Assembly: GCF_003048775.2 (NCBI RefSeq)
Contig: NZ_CP049272.1
Coordinates: forward strand, 1,767,321-1,831,320
Direction: 5' to 3'
From: Campylobacter concisus
GTDB taxonomy: Bacteria; Campylobacterota; Campylobacteria; Campylobacterales; Campylobacteraceae
DNA length: 64,000 nt
Position 1 is the first letter of the stretch. Every line of letters starts with the position of its first letter. The position numbers and the translations under genes are program-made. Below are positions 1 through 10,226 of the stretch, piece by piece. Below the pieces are notes generated by a model. It was not told the DNA's origin. It saw nothing but the letters and a program-made list of their open reading frames with translations, and did not search any database.

Positions 1-242
1 ATCGCAATCTTTCGTCTTTATTTTGAATGCTTGGATTATATCTTTTTGAAATTTAATTTCTTATAATTTTAAATGAAAGTAAGATTTTAGGGCTCATAGC
101 AAGCTTAAAAGCTTTGTTAAATTGATAGTCTTTACAAATTTAACGCGCCAAAAATAGTAAGCATTAGCAAAAATTTATACAATTAAATTTATAAATTTTT
201 AAATAGTTTATACCATAAAGTTTAAACCATTTTTGTAAAAAT
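1..242. other. AT-rich intergenic stretch at left edge
   Basis: No reading frame with a plausible start and ribosome binding site is visible on either strand, and no RNA gene is recognisable. It lies downstream of the minus-strand oxidoreductase gene that ends at 243. Confidence 0.5.
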
Positions 243-794
243 TTACTCCAAATTTCTCAAAAACTCCGCGTATTCTCTAGCGTCGCGCTCCAAATCGTCC
301 TGGCTTGATACGTAGTCCACGCCCGGAGTCTCCTCGGCGCCGTAAAATGCAAAAAAGTCGCGGTAATCGGCGTGAAAATAGTATTTAAACGCAAGCTCAA
401 ACGGCGTAAGAACCTCGCGCAAGCTAAAATGATAGCGTCCTTGCGGGCAGTAGTCGCTCTTTTTGATGCCTGCGGTCACGGCTAGCGCCACCTTGCGCCC
501 TGCTATACCATCCGAGCCGCGTCCGTAGGCAAAACCATGCGTCATCACCGCGTCGATCCATGATTTTAAAATCGGAGGGCAGGAGAAGTTGTGAAGCGGA
601 AATTGCAAAACGAGGGCGTCGTGGGCTCTGATGAGCTCTTGCTCACGCGCGGTGTCTATGTTGCCGTCCGCGTAAACCTGCGTCAAATCATGAACGCTAA
701 AGCGCTGCGGCTCTTTGAGAGCCTCTTGTAGCAGGCGCTTGTTTATGACCGAGTTTTGGATATCAGGGTGTGCTAAGATGATTAGAGTTTTCAT
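243..794 (-). CDS. Flavodoxin-fold NAD(P)H oxidoreductase (KefF/MdaB-like)
   Basis: This 183-residue protein matches the flavodoxin-like NAD(P)H quinone reductase family. It opens with MKTLIILAHPD, typical of KefF/MdaB/YwrO enzymes, and has the FPLHNFSCPPILKSWID segment that packs against FMN. Such enzymes pass two electrons from NAD(P)H to quinones or other electrophiles in the cytosol. A second family member is at 13190-13750, but the two are clearly diverged. The gene is markedly richer in G+C than its surroundings: two sampled 60-base blocks count 53-55%, while the flanks are very AT-rich. That suggests recent acquisition from a higher-GC relative. It stands alone, with its own start about 100 bases from the end of pyrG. 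The family is clear; the substrate is not. Confidence 0.85.
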   Translation of the reverse strand: MKTLIILAHPDIQNSVINKRLLQEALKEPQRFSVHDLTQVYADGNIDTAREQELIRAHDALVLQFPLHNFSCPPILKSWIDAVMTHGFAYGRGSDGIAGRKVALAVTAGIKKSDYCPQGRYHFSLREVLTPFELAFKYYFHADYRDFFAFYGAEETPGVDYVSSQDDLERDAREYAEFLRNLE

Positions 795-874
795 TTTTGT
801 CCTTAAAAATTTATGGCAAGTAGTGGGATTTATTTGATAAATAATTTAATAAAAACAGCAAAATTTTAAAAGAA

Positions 875-899
875 TTTTTAGAGCCAGATGGCTCTAAAT

Positions 900-900
<1 letters not shown>
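875..900 (-). terminator. Probable terminator of pyrG
   Basis: An inverted repeat TTTAGAGCC / GGCTCTAAA (877-885 and 890-898) with a 4-base loop abuts the pyrG stop codon. On the minus strand it is followed by a T-rich stretch. Confidence 0.6.
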
Positions 901-2543
<1,643 letters not shown>

Positions 2544-2659
2544 TTAAATTTATTTATTTTTTAATTGCGGATTATACCCCTTAAATATTTAGTAAGGCAT
2601 TAATCGTATAAATTTTAAAAATTATTCTTTAAGTCTTTTTGTTATAGACTTCAAAAACT

Positions 2660-2875
2660 ATGATAAAAAACTACTTAAACATCATTGCCTCTTTATATAT
2701 AGAGGGCTTTAAAAACATGAAAATAGGCAAAAAATTATGGCTTCTCATAATAATAAAGCTTATCATCATGTTTGGAATTTTAAAAGCCTTTATCTTTAAC
2801 GAGACTCTAAATACCAAATTTCAAACCGACGAAGAAAAAAGCGAATTTGTAATTCGTAATTTAATAAAGGAATAA
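2660..2875 (+). CDS. Small membrane protein ahead of cydA (DUF4492-like)
   Basis: This 71-residue protein has one strongly hydrophobic segment (about residues 26-46) between basic and acidic ends. It resembles the short DUF4492 proteins found just before cydA in Epsilonproteobacteria and Bacteroidetes. Its stop codon lies one base before the cydA ATG, and the cydA ribosome binding site (aaagga) is inside its last codons, so the two are probably translationally coupled. A role in assembly or stability of the bd oxidase is inferred from position only; no catalytic motif is visible. Confidence 0.8.
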   Translation: MIKNYLNIIASLYIEGFKNMKIGKKLWLLIIIKLIIMFGILKAFIFNETLNTKFQTDEEKSEFVIRNLIKE

Positions 2876-2876
2876 A

Positions 2877-4412
2877 ATGTCTGAGATGGATTTTGTTGAT
2901 TGGTCTAGGGCTCAGTTTGCGCTGACTGCCATTTACCACTTTTTGTTTGTCCCACTTACTTTGGGGCTAAGTTTTATCATCGCCATTATGGAGACGATAT
3001 ATGTCAAAACTGGCGATAAAGTCTGGCTTGAGATAACGAAATTTTGGCTAAAGCTCTTTGGTATAAATTTCGCTATCGGTGTGGCTACTGGCATCATCAT
3101 GGAGTTTGAGTTTGGTACAAACTGGGCGAATTACAGCTGGTTTGTCGGCGATATATTTGGCGCTCCTCTTGCGATTGAAGGCTTGCTCGCATTTTTTATG
3201 GAGAGTACATTTTTTGCCATTATGTTTTTTGGCTGGGAAAAGGTTAGTAAGAAATTTCACCTACTTTCAACTTGGCTTGTCGCGATCGGTTCAAATTTAA
3301 GTGCGCTTTGGATCTTGATCGCAAATGGCTGGATGCAGTATCCAATAGGCATGAAATTTAACCCAGATACCGCCAGAATGGAGATGGAGAATTTCTTTGA
3401 AGTCGCGCTAAATCCTCTTGGTATTAGCAAATTTTTACACACAGTAACTAGCGGCTACACCATCTCAGCTATCTTTGTGATAGGAATTTCTGCTTGGTTT
3501 TTGATAAAAAAACGCCACATCTTGCTAGCTAAAAAAAGTATCGTCGTTGCTAGCGCATTTGGCCTTATCACATCGGCATTTTTGCTACTTAGCGGCGATG
3601 AGAGCGCATATTTTGTAGCTCAAAAGCAGCCTATGAAGCTAGCAGCCATGGAGGGACTTTATAAGGGCGAGAAAAATGCTGATCTAGTTGCTGCTGGTAT
3701 TTTAAACCTAGCTAAAAAGCTTGGCGACGAGAGCGAGCCATTTTTACTTGAGATAAAGGTGCCTTATGCACTTGGCATCATGGCAAACAGAGAGCTTGAC
3801 TCATTTACACCAGGTATAAATGACCTACTTTATGGCAATAGCGAACATAATCTAATAAGCGTCGAAGAGAAGATGGCAAAGGGCAAAGTAGCTATCGAAG
3901 CTCTTAAAAACTACAAAGAGGCTAAAAAAGCAAATGACGAGAGCTTGATGAAAAGCTCACTTTCAAATTTAGAGAGCAACCTAAATTTCTTAGGATATGG
4001 CTATCTTAAGGACGCAAAAGACGCTGTGCCGCCAGTTGCACTTACATTTTATAGCTTTCACATCATGGTCGCACTTGGCACTTATTTCATAGCTCTTTTT
4101 GCTATTACGCTCTATCTAAATCTTTCAAGAAAATATAAATTTGAAAACATAAGAGCGTTTTTGTGGATCTGCCTCTTTACCATACCGCTTGGCTACATCG
4201 CAGCTGAAGCTGGCTGGATAGTAGCAGAGGTCGGTCGTCAGCCATGGGTGATACAAGATCTCATGACCGTTGGCGTTGGAGCTACGAATTTAGCAGACTC
4301 AAATATCAAAATTTCATTTATATTATTTGCTGTTTTATTTACGGTCTTGCTGATAGCCGAGATCAAGATCATGCTTAAGCAAATAAAGATAGGATTTAAC
4401 GACCATGCATAG
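2877..4412 (+). CDS. cydA: Cytochrome bd-type quinol oxidase subunit I
   Basis: Subunit I of the bd-type terminal oxidase oxidises quinol and reduces oxygen to water in the inner membrane, with high oxygen affinity in canonical members. The 511-residue polytopic protein starts MSEMDFVDWSRAQFAL, typical of CydA, and has the GRQPWVIQDLMTVGVG block of helices near the end. The region between the central helices is the short Q-loop type. It overlaps cydB by 8 bases. Some Campylobacter oxidases of this family are cyanide-insensitive (CioA), and sequence alone does not separate that variant. Confidence 0.96.
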   Translation: MSEMDFVDWSRAQFALTAIYHFLFVPLTLGLSFIIAIMETIYVKTGDKVWLEITKFWLKLFGINFAIGVATGIIMEFEFGTNWANYSWFVGDIFGAPLAIEGLLAFFMESTFFAIMFFGWEKVSKKFHLLSTWLVAIGSNLSALWILIANGWMQYPIGMKFNPDTARMEMENFFEVALNPLGISKFLHTVTSGYTISAIFVIGISAWFLIKKRHILLAKKSIVVASAFGLITSAFLLLSGDESAYFVAQKQPMKLAAMEGLYKGEKNADLVAAGILNLAKKLGDESEPFLLEIKVPYALGIMANRELDSFTPGINDLLYGNSEHNLISVEEKMAKGKVAIEALKNYKEAKKANDESLMKSSLSNLESNLNFLGYGYLKDAKDAVPPVALTFYSFHIMVALGTYFIALFAITLYLNLSRKYKFENIRAFLWICLFTIPLGYIAAEAGWIVAEVGRQPWVIQDLMTVGVGATNLADSNIKISFILFAVLFTVLLIAEIKIMLKQIKIGFNDHA

Positions 4413-5529
4413 TTTAGGTTTAGAAAATTTACAAATTTATTGGTGGTTTATAGTTAGCCTTCTTGGCGGACTTTTGGTCTTTATGATGTTTGTTCAGGGC
4501 GGCCAGTCGCTCATCTTTAGCCTTGGCAAGGATGAGCTTAAAAAAGATATGCTCATAAATTCTATCGGTAGAAAATGGGAGCTTACATTTACAACGCTTG
4601 TTATGTTTGGAGGCGCGTGCTTTGCGGCGTTCCCGCTATTTTACGCTACTAGCTTTGGTGGTGCCTACTGGGTTTGGCTGGCTATTTTATTTTGCTTTAT
4701 CATCCAAGCTGTAAGCTACGAGTACCGCAAAAAGCCTGATAACTTCTTAGGCGCTAGAACTTATGAAATTTTCCTTTTCATAAATGGCTCACTTGGCGTT
4801 ATCCTTATTGGCATGGCGGTTAGTACATTTTTTAGCGGAAGCGACTTTGTGCTAAATGAGCATAACTTTGTCGATTGGAAGACTCCTTTTCGCGGTCTTG
4901 AAGCTTTGGCAAATCCTTACTTGTATTTGCTTGGTATAGCGATGTTTTTCTTATCTCGCGTAGGCGGCTGCTTATATCTTATAAACAACATCGCTGATGG
5001 CGAATTTATACAAAACGCTAGAAAACAGCTACTTATCAACACCGTGCTATTCTTGCCATTTTTCTTAGGCTTTCTTGCTTGGGTGCTTACAAAAGATGGC
5101 TTTGCATACGACGCAAATGGCGTAGTTAGCCTTATGCCTTACAAATATGCTATAAATTTGATCGAGATGCCTATCGTCGGTATATTGCTTCTTGTTGGCG
5201 TTGTTTTGGTACTTGTTGGAATTTTCCAAGGAGTATTTACAAAAAGTATTCGTGGAATTTTTGCTTACGGCGTTGGCGTTACGCTAGCTGTAACTGCGCT
5301 ATTTTTGATAACAGGCCTAAATGGCACTGCATTTTATCCGTCATTTAGCGACCTTGCTAGCTCGCTAACTATCAAAAATGCAAGCTCAAGCCACTACACA
5401 CTTGGCGTTATGGCATATGTTAGCTTGCTAGTACCAGTAGTGCTTGCTTATATCATCGTCGTCTGGAGAGCGATAGATAGCAAGAAGATCACGCAAGACG
5501 AGATCAAAAACGATCATCACGCATACTAA
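4405..5529 (+). CDS. cydB: Cytochrome bd-type quinol oxidase subunit II
   Basis: Subunit II pairs with CydA in the inner membrane. The 374-residue protein is highly hydrophobic with about eight to nine membrane segments, and the early ELTFTTLVMFGGACFAAFPL segment matches the family. The start codon lies inside the end of cydA (8-base overlap), which implies translational coupling. A 33-residue reading frame follows after 9 bases. The four genes from 2660 to 5640 form one operon closed by a hairpin terminator. Confidence 0.95.
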   Translation: MHSLGLENLQIYWWFIVSLLGGLLVFMMFVQGGQSLIFSLGKDELKKDMLINSIGRKWELTFTTLVMFGGACFAAFPLFYATSFGGAYWVWLAILFCFIIQAVSYEYRKKPDNFLGARTYEIFLFINGSLGVILIGMAVSTFFSGSDFVLNEHNFVDWKTPFRGLEALANPYLYLLGIAMFFLSRVGGCLYLINNIADGEFIQNARKQLLINTVLFLPFFLGFLAWVLTKDGFAYDANGVVSLMPYKYAINLIEMPIVGILLLVGVVLVLVGIFQGVFTKSIRGIFAYGVGVTLAVTALFLITGLNGTAFYPSFSDLASSLTIKNASSSHYTLGVMAYVSLLVPVVLAYIIVVWRAIDSKKITQDEIKNDHHAY

Positions 5530-5538
5530 GGATAAAAG

Positions 5539-5640
5539 ATGTTAGAAGCAGGAATTTTTTTGATACTTTGGCCAGTGACATTGTTTGCTAGCTATAAATT
5601 TGTTCTTTTTTCTCTTAAGAAATTTGACGCAAATAACTAA
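5539..5640 (+). CDS. 33-residue single-span membrane protein after cydB (CydX-like position)
   Basis: A short frame begins 9 bases after the cydB stop, behind an AAGGATAAAAG ribosome binding site. It encodes MLEAGIFLILWPVTLFASYK and a basic, Phe-rich tail ending FDANN. One transmembrane helix fills most of it. Position, size and topology are those of CydX/CbdX-type small subunits of bd oxidases, although sequence identity to CydX cannot be claimed. A strong terminator follows at once, so this is the last gene of the operon. Confidence 0.7.
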   Translation: MLEAGIFLILWPVTLFASYKFVLFSLKKFDANN

Positions 5641-5680
5641 AATTTAGGGGCATTTGCTCCTAAATTCTTCTTTTTATTTT
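5641..5680 (+). terminator. Terminator of the cydAB operon
   Basis: An 11-bp stem (AATTTAGGGGC / GCTCCTAAATT, one G-T wobble) with an ATTT loop is followed by a long T-rich tract, directly after the small-ORF stop. Confidence 0.85.
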
Positions 5681-5794
5681 CACCCTTTAAAACAACTCTT
5701 TTATAAATTTATTTAAGCCACTTTTCATATAAGCGTTAGTTTTGTGTGAAATTTGGGTAGTAAGATATCATTAAATTTTATTAAAGGAGCGAAA

Positions 5795-7564
5795 ATGAGC
5801 AAGAATTTCTTAGGTTCTGTTGCCCTTGCGGCTGTTTTGGTTAGTGGTCTTAGTATAGGCATCACTCCACTAGAGGCTGGAGTCCTGGCTCATCACGTAA
5901 AGGTTCAAGGCGAGCTTGGATCAGTCTTTATAAACCCTTACGACGTATCGCCTCTAACTGCTATCATTGATAGAGCTGGCAAAGACATCAAAGATATCCA
6001 CGTCAAAGTAAAAGGCAAGCCAGATGGCGGTATCGACATCGACTACAACGTCTCAGAGCATGCCCTGCTTACGCATGATGGTGTGCCTATTTGGGGACTT
6101 TACCCTGACTATCTAAACGAGGTCATCGTTAGCTACACGTTTAACGGAGCTAAAAAGGTAGAAACATATAAAATTTACGCCCAACCTATCGTCACATATA
6201 GCCGTGATTTTAGGTTCTCACACATGCAAAAGACTCGCGTCAAAAAGGTCGATCCTGCCTTTAAAAACAGGCTCTATCTCATAAATAATACAATTACAAG
6301 CGTCTATAAACCGCTTGATTGGAAAAATGGCGGAGCTGCTAGCTGGAACGACTTTACCGAAAACTACATCGTAGATACCAAAGGCGAGGTTAGATGGTAC
6401 CTTGACTATCAGAAATTTTACGACCGAAGCGAGCGCAGAGTGATGGATGGAGGCATGATGATGGGCTTTCATCAACTCAAAAACGGCGATATCAGCTTTG
6501 GCATGGCTCAAAGATATCTAAGATATGACCTTATGGGAAAAGAAATTTATAACCGCCCGCTTCCAAGAGGCTACATCGATCTAAGCCATGAAGTTATGCC
6601 ATTAAAGGATGATCACGCACTTCTTAGGGTTGGCAAATACAACTACCACCACAAAGATGGCAAAATTTCTCACACTATAAGAGATCACATCATCGAGGTC
6701 GATAACACTGGTAAAGTGGTCGAAGAGTGGGATCTAAATGAAATTTTTGGCAACAACGTCTACCGCAGCAATCTCATAAAAGCGCTTGATGCAAGAGCTG
6801 TTTGCCTAAATATCGATATGAACGCAAAAGAGATAAAGATAAGCGACGATCAGCCATTTGGTGACATCACCTCTACTGGCACAGGCAGAAACTGGGCTCA
6901 CGTAAACTCTATCTCATATGATGAGAGCGACGATAGTATTATCCTCTCACTTCGCCACCAAGGTATCGTTAAAATCGGCCGCGATAAAAAAGTAAAATGG
7001 ATACTAGCTTCGCCTGAGGGTTGGAGTGAAGAATTTAAAGCCAAAGTACTAACTCCAGTCGATAGCAAAGGCAATAAGATAAAATGCGAAAACTCAAAAT
7101 GCGAGGGCGAATTTGACTGGTCATGGACTCAGCACACTGCATGGCTAACGCCAAGATACGACAACAAAGGCAGCATAAAACACCTAAGCGTCTTTGACAA
7201 TGGCGATGCAAGAGGCATGGAGCAGCCAGCCTTTAAAGAGGATAAATACTCTCGTGCGGTTGAGTACAAGATAGATGAGAAAAAGGGCACGGTTGAACAA
7301 ACTTGGCAGTTTGGTAAGGAGCGTGGCTTTGACTTTTATAGTGCAGTTACTAGCAACGTCGAGTGGCAAAAGGATAAAAATACCTACTTCATCTCAAGCT
7401 CAAATGTAAATTTACTCCGTCCTGACAAGACTATCAAAATGGTCTTAGTTGAGATCGATCCAAAGACAAATGAGATCAAATTTGAGATGGACGTGGACTC
7501 TGCTTCAAGAGATGATGTCGCTTATAGGGCGATGGTTATTGATCCGGAGGTATTTAGTTATTAG
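5795..7564 (+). CDS. assT: Periplasmic arylsulfate sulfotransferase
   Basis: AssT moves sulfate groups from one phenolic ester to another in the periplasm without PAPS. The 589-residue protein begins with a clear Sec signal peptide (MSKNFLGSVALAAVLVSGLS). The body is beta-propeller-like and carries family blocks such as GRNWAHVNSI, with a conserved His, and FDWSWTQHTAW. I chose the ATG at 5795 because it is preceded by AAAGGAGCG and gives a proper signal peptide; the in-frame TTG at 5753 adds 14 residues and lacks a good ribosome binding site. The paired DsbL/DsbI thiol-oxidase genes that accompany assT in some enterobacteria and campylobacters are absent here. The cysteines present (for example CENSKCEGEF) may need another Dsb system. 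Confidence 0.92.
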   Translation: MSKNFLGSVALAAVLVSGLSIGITPLEAGVLAHHVKVQGELGSVFINPYDVSPLTAIIDRAGKDIKDIHVKVKGKPDGGIDIDYNVSEHALLTHDGVPIWGLYPDYLNEVIVSYTFNGAKKVETYKIYAQPIVTYSRDFRFSHMQKTRVKKVDPAFKNRLYLINNTITSVYKPLDWKNGGAASWNDFTENYIVDTKGEVRWYLDYQKFYDRSERRVMDGGMMMGFHQLKNGDISFGMAQRYLRYDLMGKEIYNRPLPRGYIDLSHEVMPLKDDHALLRVGKYNYHHKDGKISHTIRDHIIEVDNTGKVVEEWDLNEIFGNNVYRSNLIKALDARAVCLNIDMNAKEIKISDDQPFGDITSTGTGRNWAHVNSISYDESDDSIILSLRHQGIVKIGRDKKVKWILASPEGWSEEFKAKVLTPVDSKGNKIKCENSKCEGEFDWSWTQHTAWLTPRYDNKGSIKHLSVFDNGDARGMEQPAFKEDKYSRAVEYKIDEKKGTVEQTWQFGKERGFDFYSAVTSNVEWQKDKNTYFISSSNVNLLRPDKTIKMVLVEIDPKTNEIKFEMDVDSASRDDVAYRAMVIDPEVFSY

Positions 7565-7570
7565 CAGTAT

Positions 7571-7600
7571 CTGGTGTGAGATTTTTCTCGCACCAGCTTT
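7571..7600. terminator. Hairpin terminator between convergent genes
   Basis: CTGGTGTGAGA / TCTCGCACCAG forms an 11-bp stem with one wobble and a 4-base loop, followed by CTTTTAG. It separates assT from the convergent gene at 7600. Confidence 0.75.
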
Positions 7601-7950
7601 TAGTTGTTGTTTTGAAATTTATATATTGCTTCTTTGATTCTAGTAAGGTTAAAATTTATCGCTCGCTCTAGCTCTGGCAAGTCTATATCTTTATCCGCTT
7701 CAAATGCTTTTACCATCTCGCTTAGCTCTTTTATCTCATCACTTGCAAGAACTATGCTTTTAAAATTATCATCGTCTATCTGGTCAAATTTTAAAAAGAT
7801 CGATGCAAATTTATCTTTCAAAATTTCTTTACTTAGCTTTCTATTTTCCAAAGCTTTCTTTGTTCCACCATTTTTATTACAGGTTCTAAATATAGAATCT
7901 ATTGTTTCATTCACTTCATCAAGTAAAATTTCTGTTTTTTCACTTTGCAT
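7600..7950 (-). CDS. Hypothetical protein, 116 residues
   Basis: I do not recognise this small acidic, predominantly helical protein. It is rich in Glu, Asp and Lys, has no signal peptide or membrane segment, and two stretches look amphipathic (about residues 35-60 and 65-110). An upstream AAGAGAG about 8 bases before the ATG could serve as ribosome binding site. It sits alone between the assT terminator and an AT-rich spacer. Composition and length favour a real gene, but no function can be given. Confidence 0.6.
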   Translation of the reverse strand: MQSEKTEILLDEVNETIDSIFRTCNKNGGTKKALENRKLSKEILKDKFASIFLKFDQIDDDNFKSIVLASDEIKELSEMVKAFEADKDIDLPELERAINFNLTRIKEAIYKFQNNN

Positions 7951-8024
7951 ATAAAACTCTCTTAACTATAAAATAAATTTAAAATAAAAGCTAATCGCTC
8001 TTGTTTTGGAGATTAGAAGTTGTT

Positions 8025-8246
8025 TTACTTCTTCGCGTAAAAAGGAAAAATTAAAGTTGTATTTGTGAAGTTATTTTCATAAAAGTTTGTGCCAGAATTT
8101 AAAATTTTAGTTTGCATTGGCATCACTTTTATGCCCTCTGTTTTTGCGATCATTTTCTCATCCTTGTTAAAAAATTTTATCGCATTGTATAAATTTTCAT
8201 AGATCTTGTAAATTGTACCAAGGTACAATAAAGCCCTATAAATCAA
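8025..8246 (-). CDS. Doubtful small ORF, 73 residues
   Basis: A frame with no recognised domain and a mixed hydrophobic/basic composition. No convincing ribosome binding site precedes its ATG. It could be a short orphan protein, a remnant, or chance in an AT-rich spacer. Confidence 0.22.
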   Translation of the reverse strand: MIYRALLYLGTIYKIYENLYNAIKFFNKDEKMIAKTEGIKVMPMQTKILNSGTNFYENNFTNTTLIFPFYAKK

Positions 8247-8434
8247 TATTTATAACACATTGATAATATTTTTACGTTATTATTTTGCATACTGCTTTGA
8301 TTAAAATTACCGAAATTTCGTAGCTATTTAGCTCATCCTTTTTGGATAAATTTTAAAAATTTAATGTGTTATTTATGTAATAAAAAAATTTTTAAATTTG
8401 CAAAATTTTTTTAAAATCTTTGATACTTTATATG

Positions 8435-8443
8435 TGATAAAAT
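8435..8443 (+). promoter_or_regulatory. Candidate extended -10 element of ilvD
   Basis: TGATAAAAT resembles the TGnTATAAT extended -10 common in Campylobacter. It lies about 30 bases before the TTG start chosen for ilvD, which supports the downstream start. Inferred by eye only. Confidence 0.35.
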
Positions 8444-8472
8444 CCTCTCAAATTTTAAAAAAAGGATCAAAT

Positions 8473-10146
8473 TTGAGAAGCGACATAATCAAAAAAGGCT
8501 ACACAAGAGCCCCACACCGCTCACTTTTACGTGCGACTGGGCTAAAAGACGAGGACTTTGCTAAGCCATTTATCGGCGTTGCAAACAGCTTTATAGAGAT
8601 CATCCCTGGGCACTTTTTCTTAAACAAATACGCTCAAATTTTAAAAGATGAAATTCGCAAAAATGGCTGTATTCCATTTGAGTTTAACTGCATCGGCGTG
8701 GATGACGGCATAGCGATGGGGCATGGCGGCATGCTATATAGCTTGCCTAGCCGCGAGATCATCGCAAACTCGATAGAAACCGTGATGAACGCTCATGCAC
8801 TTGACGCACTTGTTTGTATGCCAAACTGCGACAAGATCGTCCCTGGCATGGTTATGGGTGCTTTAAGAGTAAATGTACCGACCGTGTTTGTAAGCGGTGG
8901 CCCTATGAAAAAAGGCTACACAAAAGATGGCAAGCCAATTGACCTTGCGACTGCATTTGAGGCGGTTGGTAAATTTGAGACCAAAGAGATAGACGAGGCC
9001 GAGCTAAAAGATATCGAGTGCAACGCATGTCCAAGTGGTGGCAGCTGTAGCGGTATGTTTACGGCAAATTCTATGAACACACTTTGTGAAGCGATGGGCA
9101 TAGCACTCCCTGGCAACGGCACTATCCTAGCGCTAACCCCAGAGCGTGAGGAGCTTATTAGACAGGCTGCTCGCAGGATCTGTGAGATCGCACTTGATGA
9201 GAAATTTCAGATAAGAAACATACTAAATGAAAAGGCGATCCGCAACGCACTTGTCGTTGATATGGCGATGGGTGGCAGTAGTAACACCGTCCTTCACATG
9301 CTAGCTATCTCAAGAGAGGCTGGCGTAAATTTAGACATCAAAGAGCTAAATAAGATCAGCCAAAATATCGCTCACATCGCTAAGATTAGCCCAAGCTTAC
9401 CAAATGTACACATGGAGGACATCGGCAGAGCTGGTGGTATGAATGCAGTGATAAAAGAAATTTCACGCAGAGATAATGGCATGCTAAATTTAGACAATCT
9501 CACAGTTAGTGGCGAAACTCTGGGAGAGCGCGTAAAGGTAAGTGACATCAAAGATGAAAGCATCATTCACAAAGTAGAAAACGCCTATTCGCAAGTTGGT
9601 GGACTTGCCATTTTGTTTGGAAATTTAGCCGAGCAAGGCTGTGTCATCAAGACAGCTGGCATCGTTGGTGAGCGTAAATTTAGCGGCAAAGCAGTCTGCT
9701 TTAACTCGCAAGATGAAGCCATAGCTGGCATCTCAAGCGGTAAAGTAGATAAAGGCGACGTCGTCGTCATCCGCTACGAAGGTCCGCGCGGAGGCCCTGG
9801 CATGCAAGAGATGCTAAGCCCTACTTCGCTCATCATGGGGCGAGGACTTGGCGCGGACGTGGCGCTCATCACAGATGGTCGCTTTAGCGGAGCAACAAGA
9901 GGTCTAAGTATCGGCCACGTGAGCCCAGAAGCGGCTGAAGGCGGCATGATAGGCTTGCTGCAAGATGGCGATATCATAGATATAGACGTCGATAAATACG
10001 AGATAAATGTTCGCCTAAGCGAGGCTGAGATCGAAAAGAGAAGAGCGGAATTTAAGCCAGTTGATAAACCGCTAACATCTCGCTGGCTAAGACAGTATCA
10101 AAAACTAGTCACAAACGCAAGCAACGGAGCGGTGCTAGAAGCATAA
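8473..10146 (+). CDS. ilvD: Dihydroxy-acid dehydratase
   Basis: IlvD dehydrates 2,3-dihydroxy-isovalerate and -methylvalerate in valine and isoleucine synthesis, using an Fe-S cluster. Family cysteines are in [11 protein letters not shown] and [13 protein letters not shown]. The start chosen is TTG at 8473, behind AAAAAAAGGATC. It gives the typical N-terminus [19 protein letters not shown] and a normal 557 residues. The longer frame from 8398 would add 25 atypical residues and run through the probable promoter. A terminator follows, so the gene is monocistronic. In C. jejuni ilvD neighbours rrc; here rmuC and a small gene lie between them. Confidence 0.95.
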   Translation: MRSDIIKKGYTRAPHRSLLRATGLKDEDFAKPFIGVANSFIEIIPGHFFLNKYAQILKDEIRKNGCIPFEFNCIGVDDGIAMGHGGMLYSLPSREIIANSIETVMNAHALDALVCMPNCDKIVPGMVMGALRVNVPTVFVSGGPMKKGYTKDGKPIDLATAFEAVGKFETKEIDEAELKDIECNACPSGGSCSGMFTANSMNTLCEAMGIALPGNGTILALTPEREELIRQAARRICEIALDEKFQIRNILNEKAIRNALVVDMAMGGSSNTVLHMLAISREAGVNLDIKELNKISQNIAHIAKISPSLPNVHMEDIGRAGGMNAVIKEISRRDNGMLNLDNLTVSGETLGERVKVSDIKDESIIHKVENAYSQVGGLAILFGNLAEQGCVIKTAGIVGERKFSGKAVCFNSQDEAIAGISSGKVDKGDVVVIRYEGPRGGPGMQEMLSPTSLIMGRGLGADVALITDGRFSGATRGLSIGHVSPEAAEGGMIGLLQDGDIIDIDVDKYEINVRLSEAEIEKRRAEFKPVDKPLTSRWLRQYQKLVTNASNGAVLEA

Positions 10147-10155
10147 AAATTTATC

Positions 10156-10187
10156 ATAAAAGCAAGGAGTAGTCTCTTTGCTTTTAT
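10156..10187 (+). terminator. Terminator of ilvD
   Basis: ATAAAAGCAAGGAG / CTCTTTGCTTTTAT forms a 14-bp stem with one wobble and a short loop, soon after the ilvD stop. Confidence 0.8.
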
Positions 10188-10226
10188 AAAAATATTAAAA
10201 TTTTCTTCACTTTTTAAGGATACTAA

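Larger units (their letters stand above)
7951..8472. other. AT-rich spacer upstream of ilvD
   Basis: Apart from the doubtful ORF at 8025-8246, nothing coding is visible. The right end holds the probable ilvD promoter and leader. No attenuator-type Leu/Ile/Val-rich leader peptide with paired hairpins could be recognised. Confidence 0.45.
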
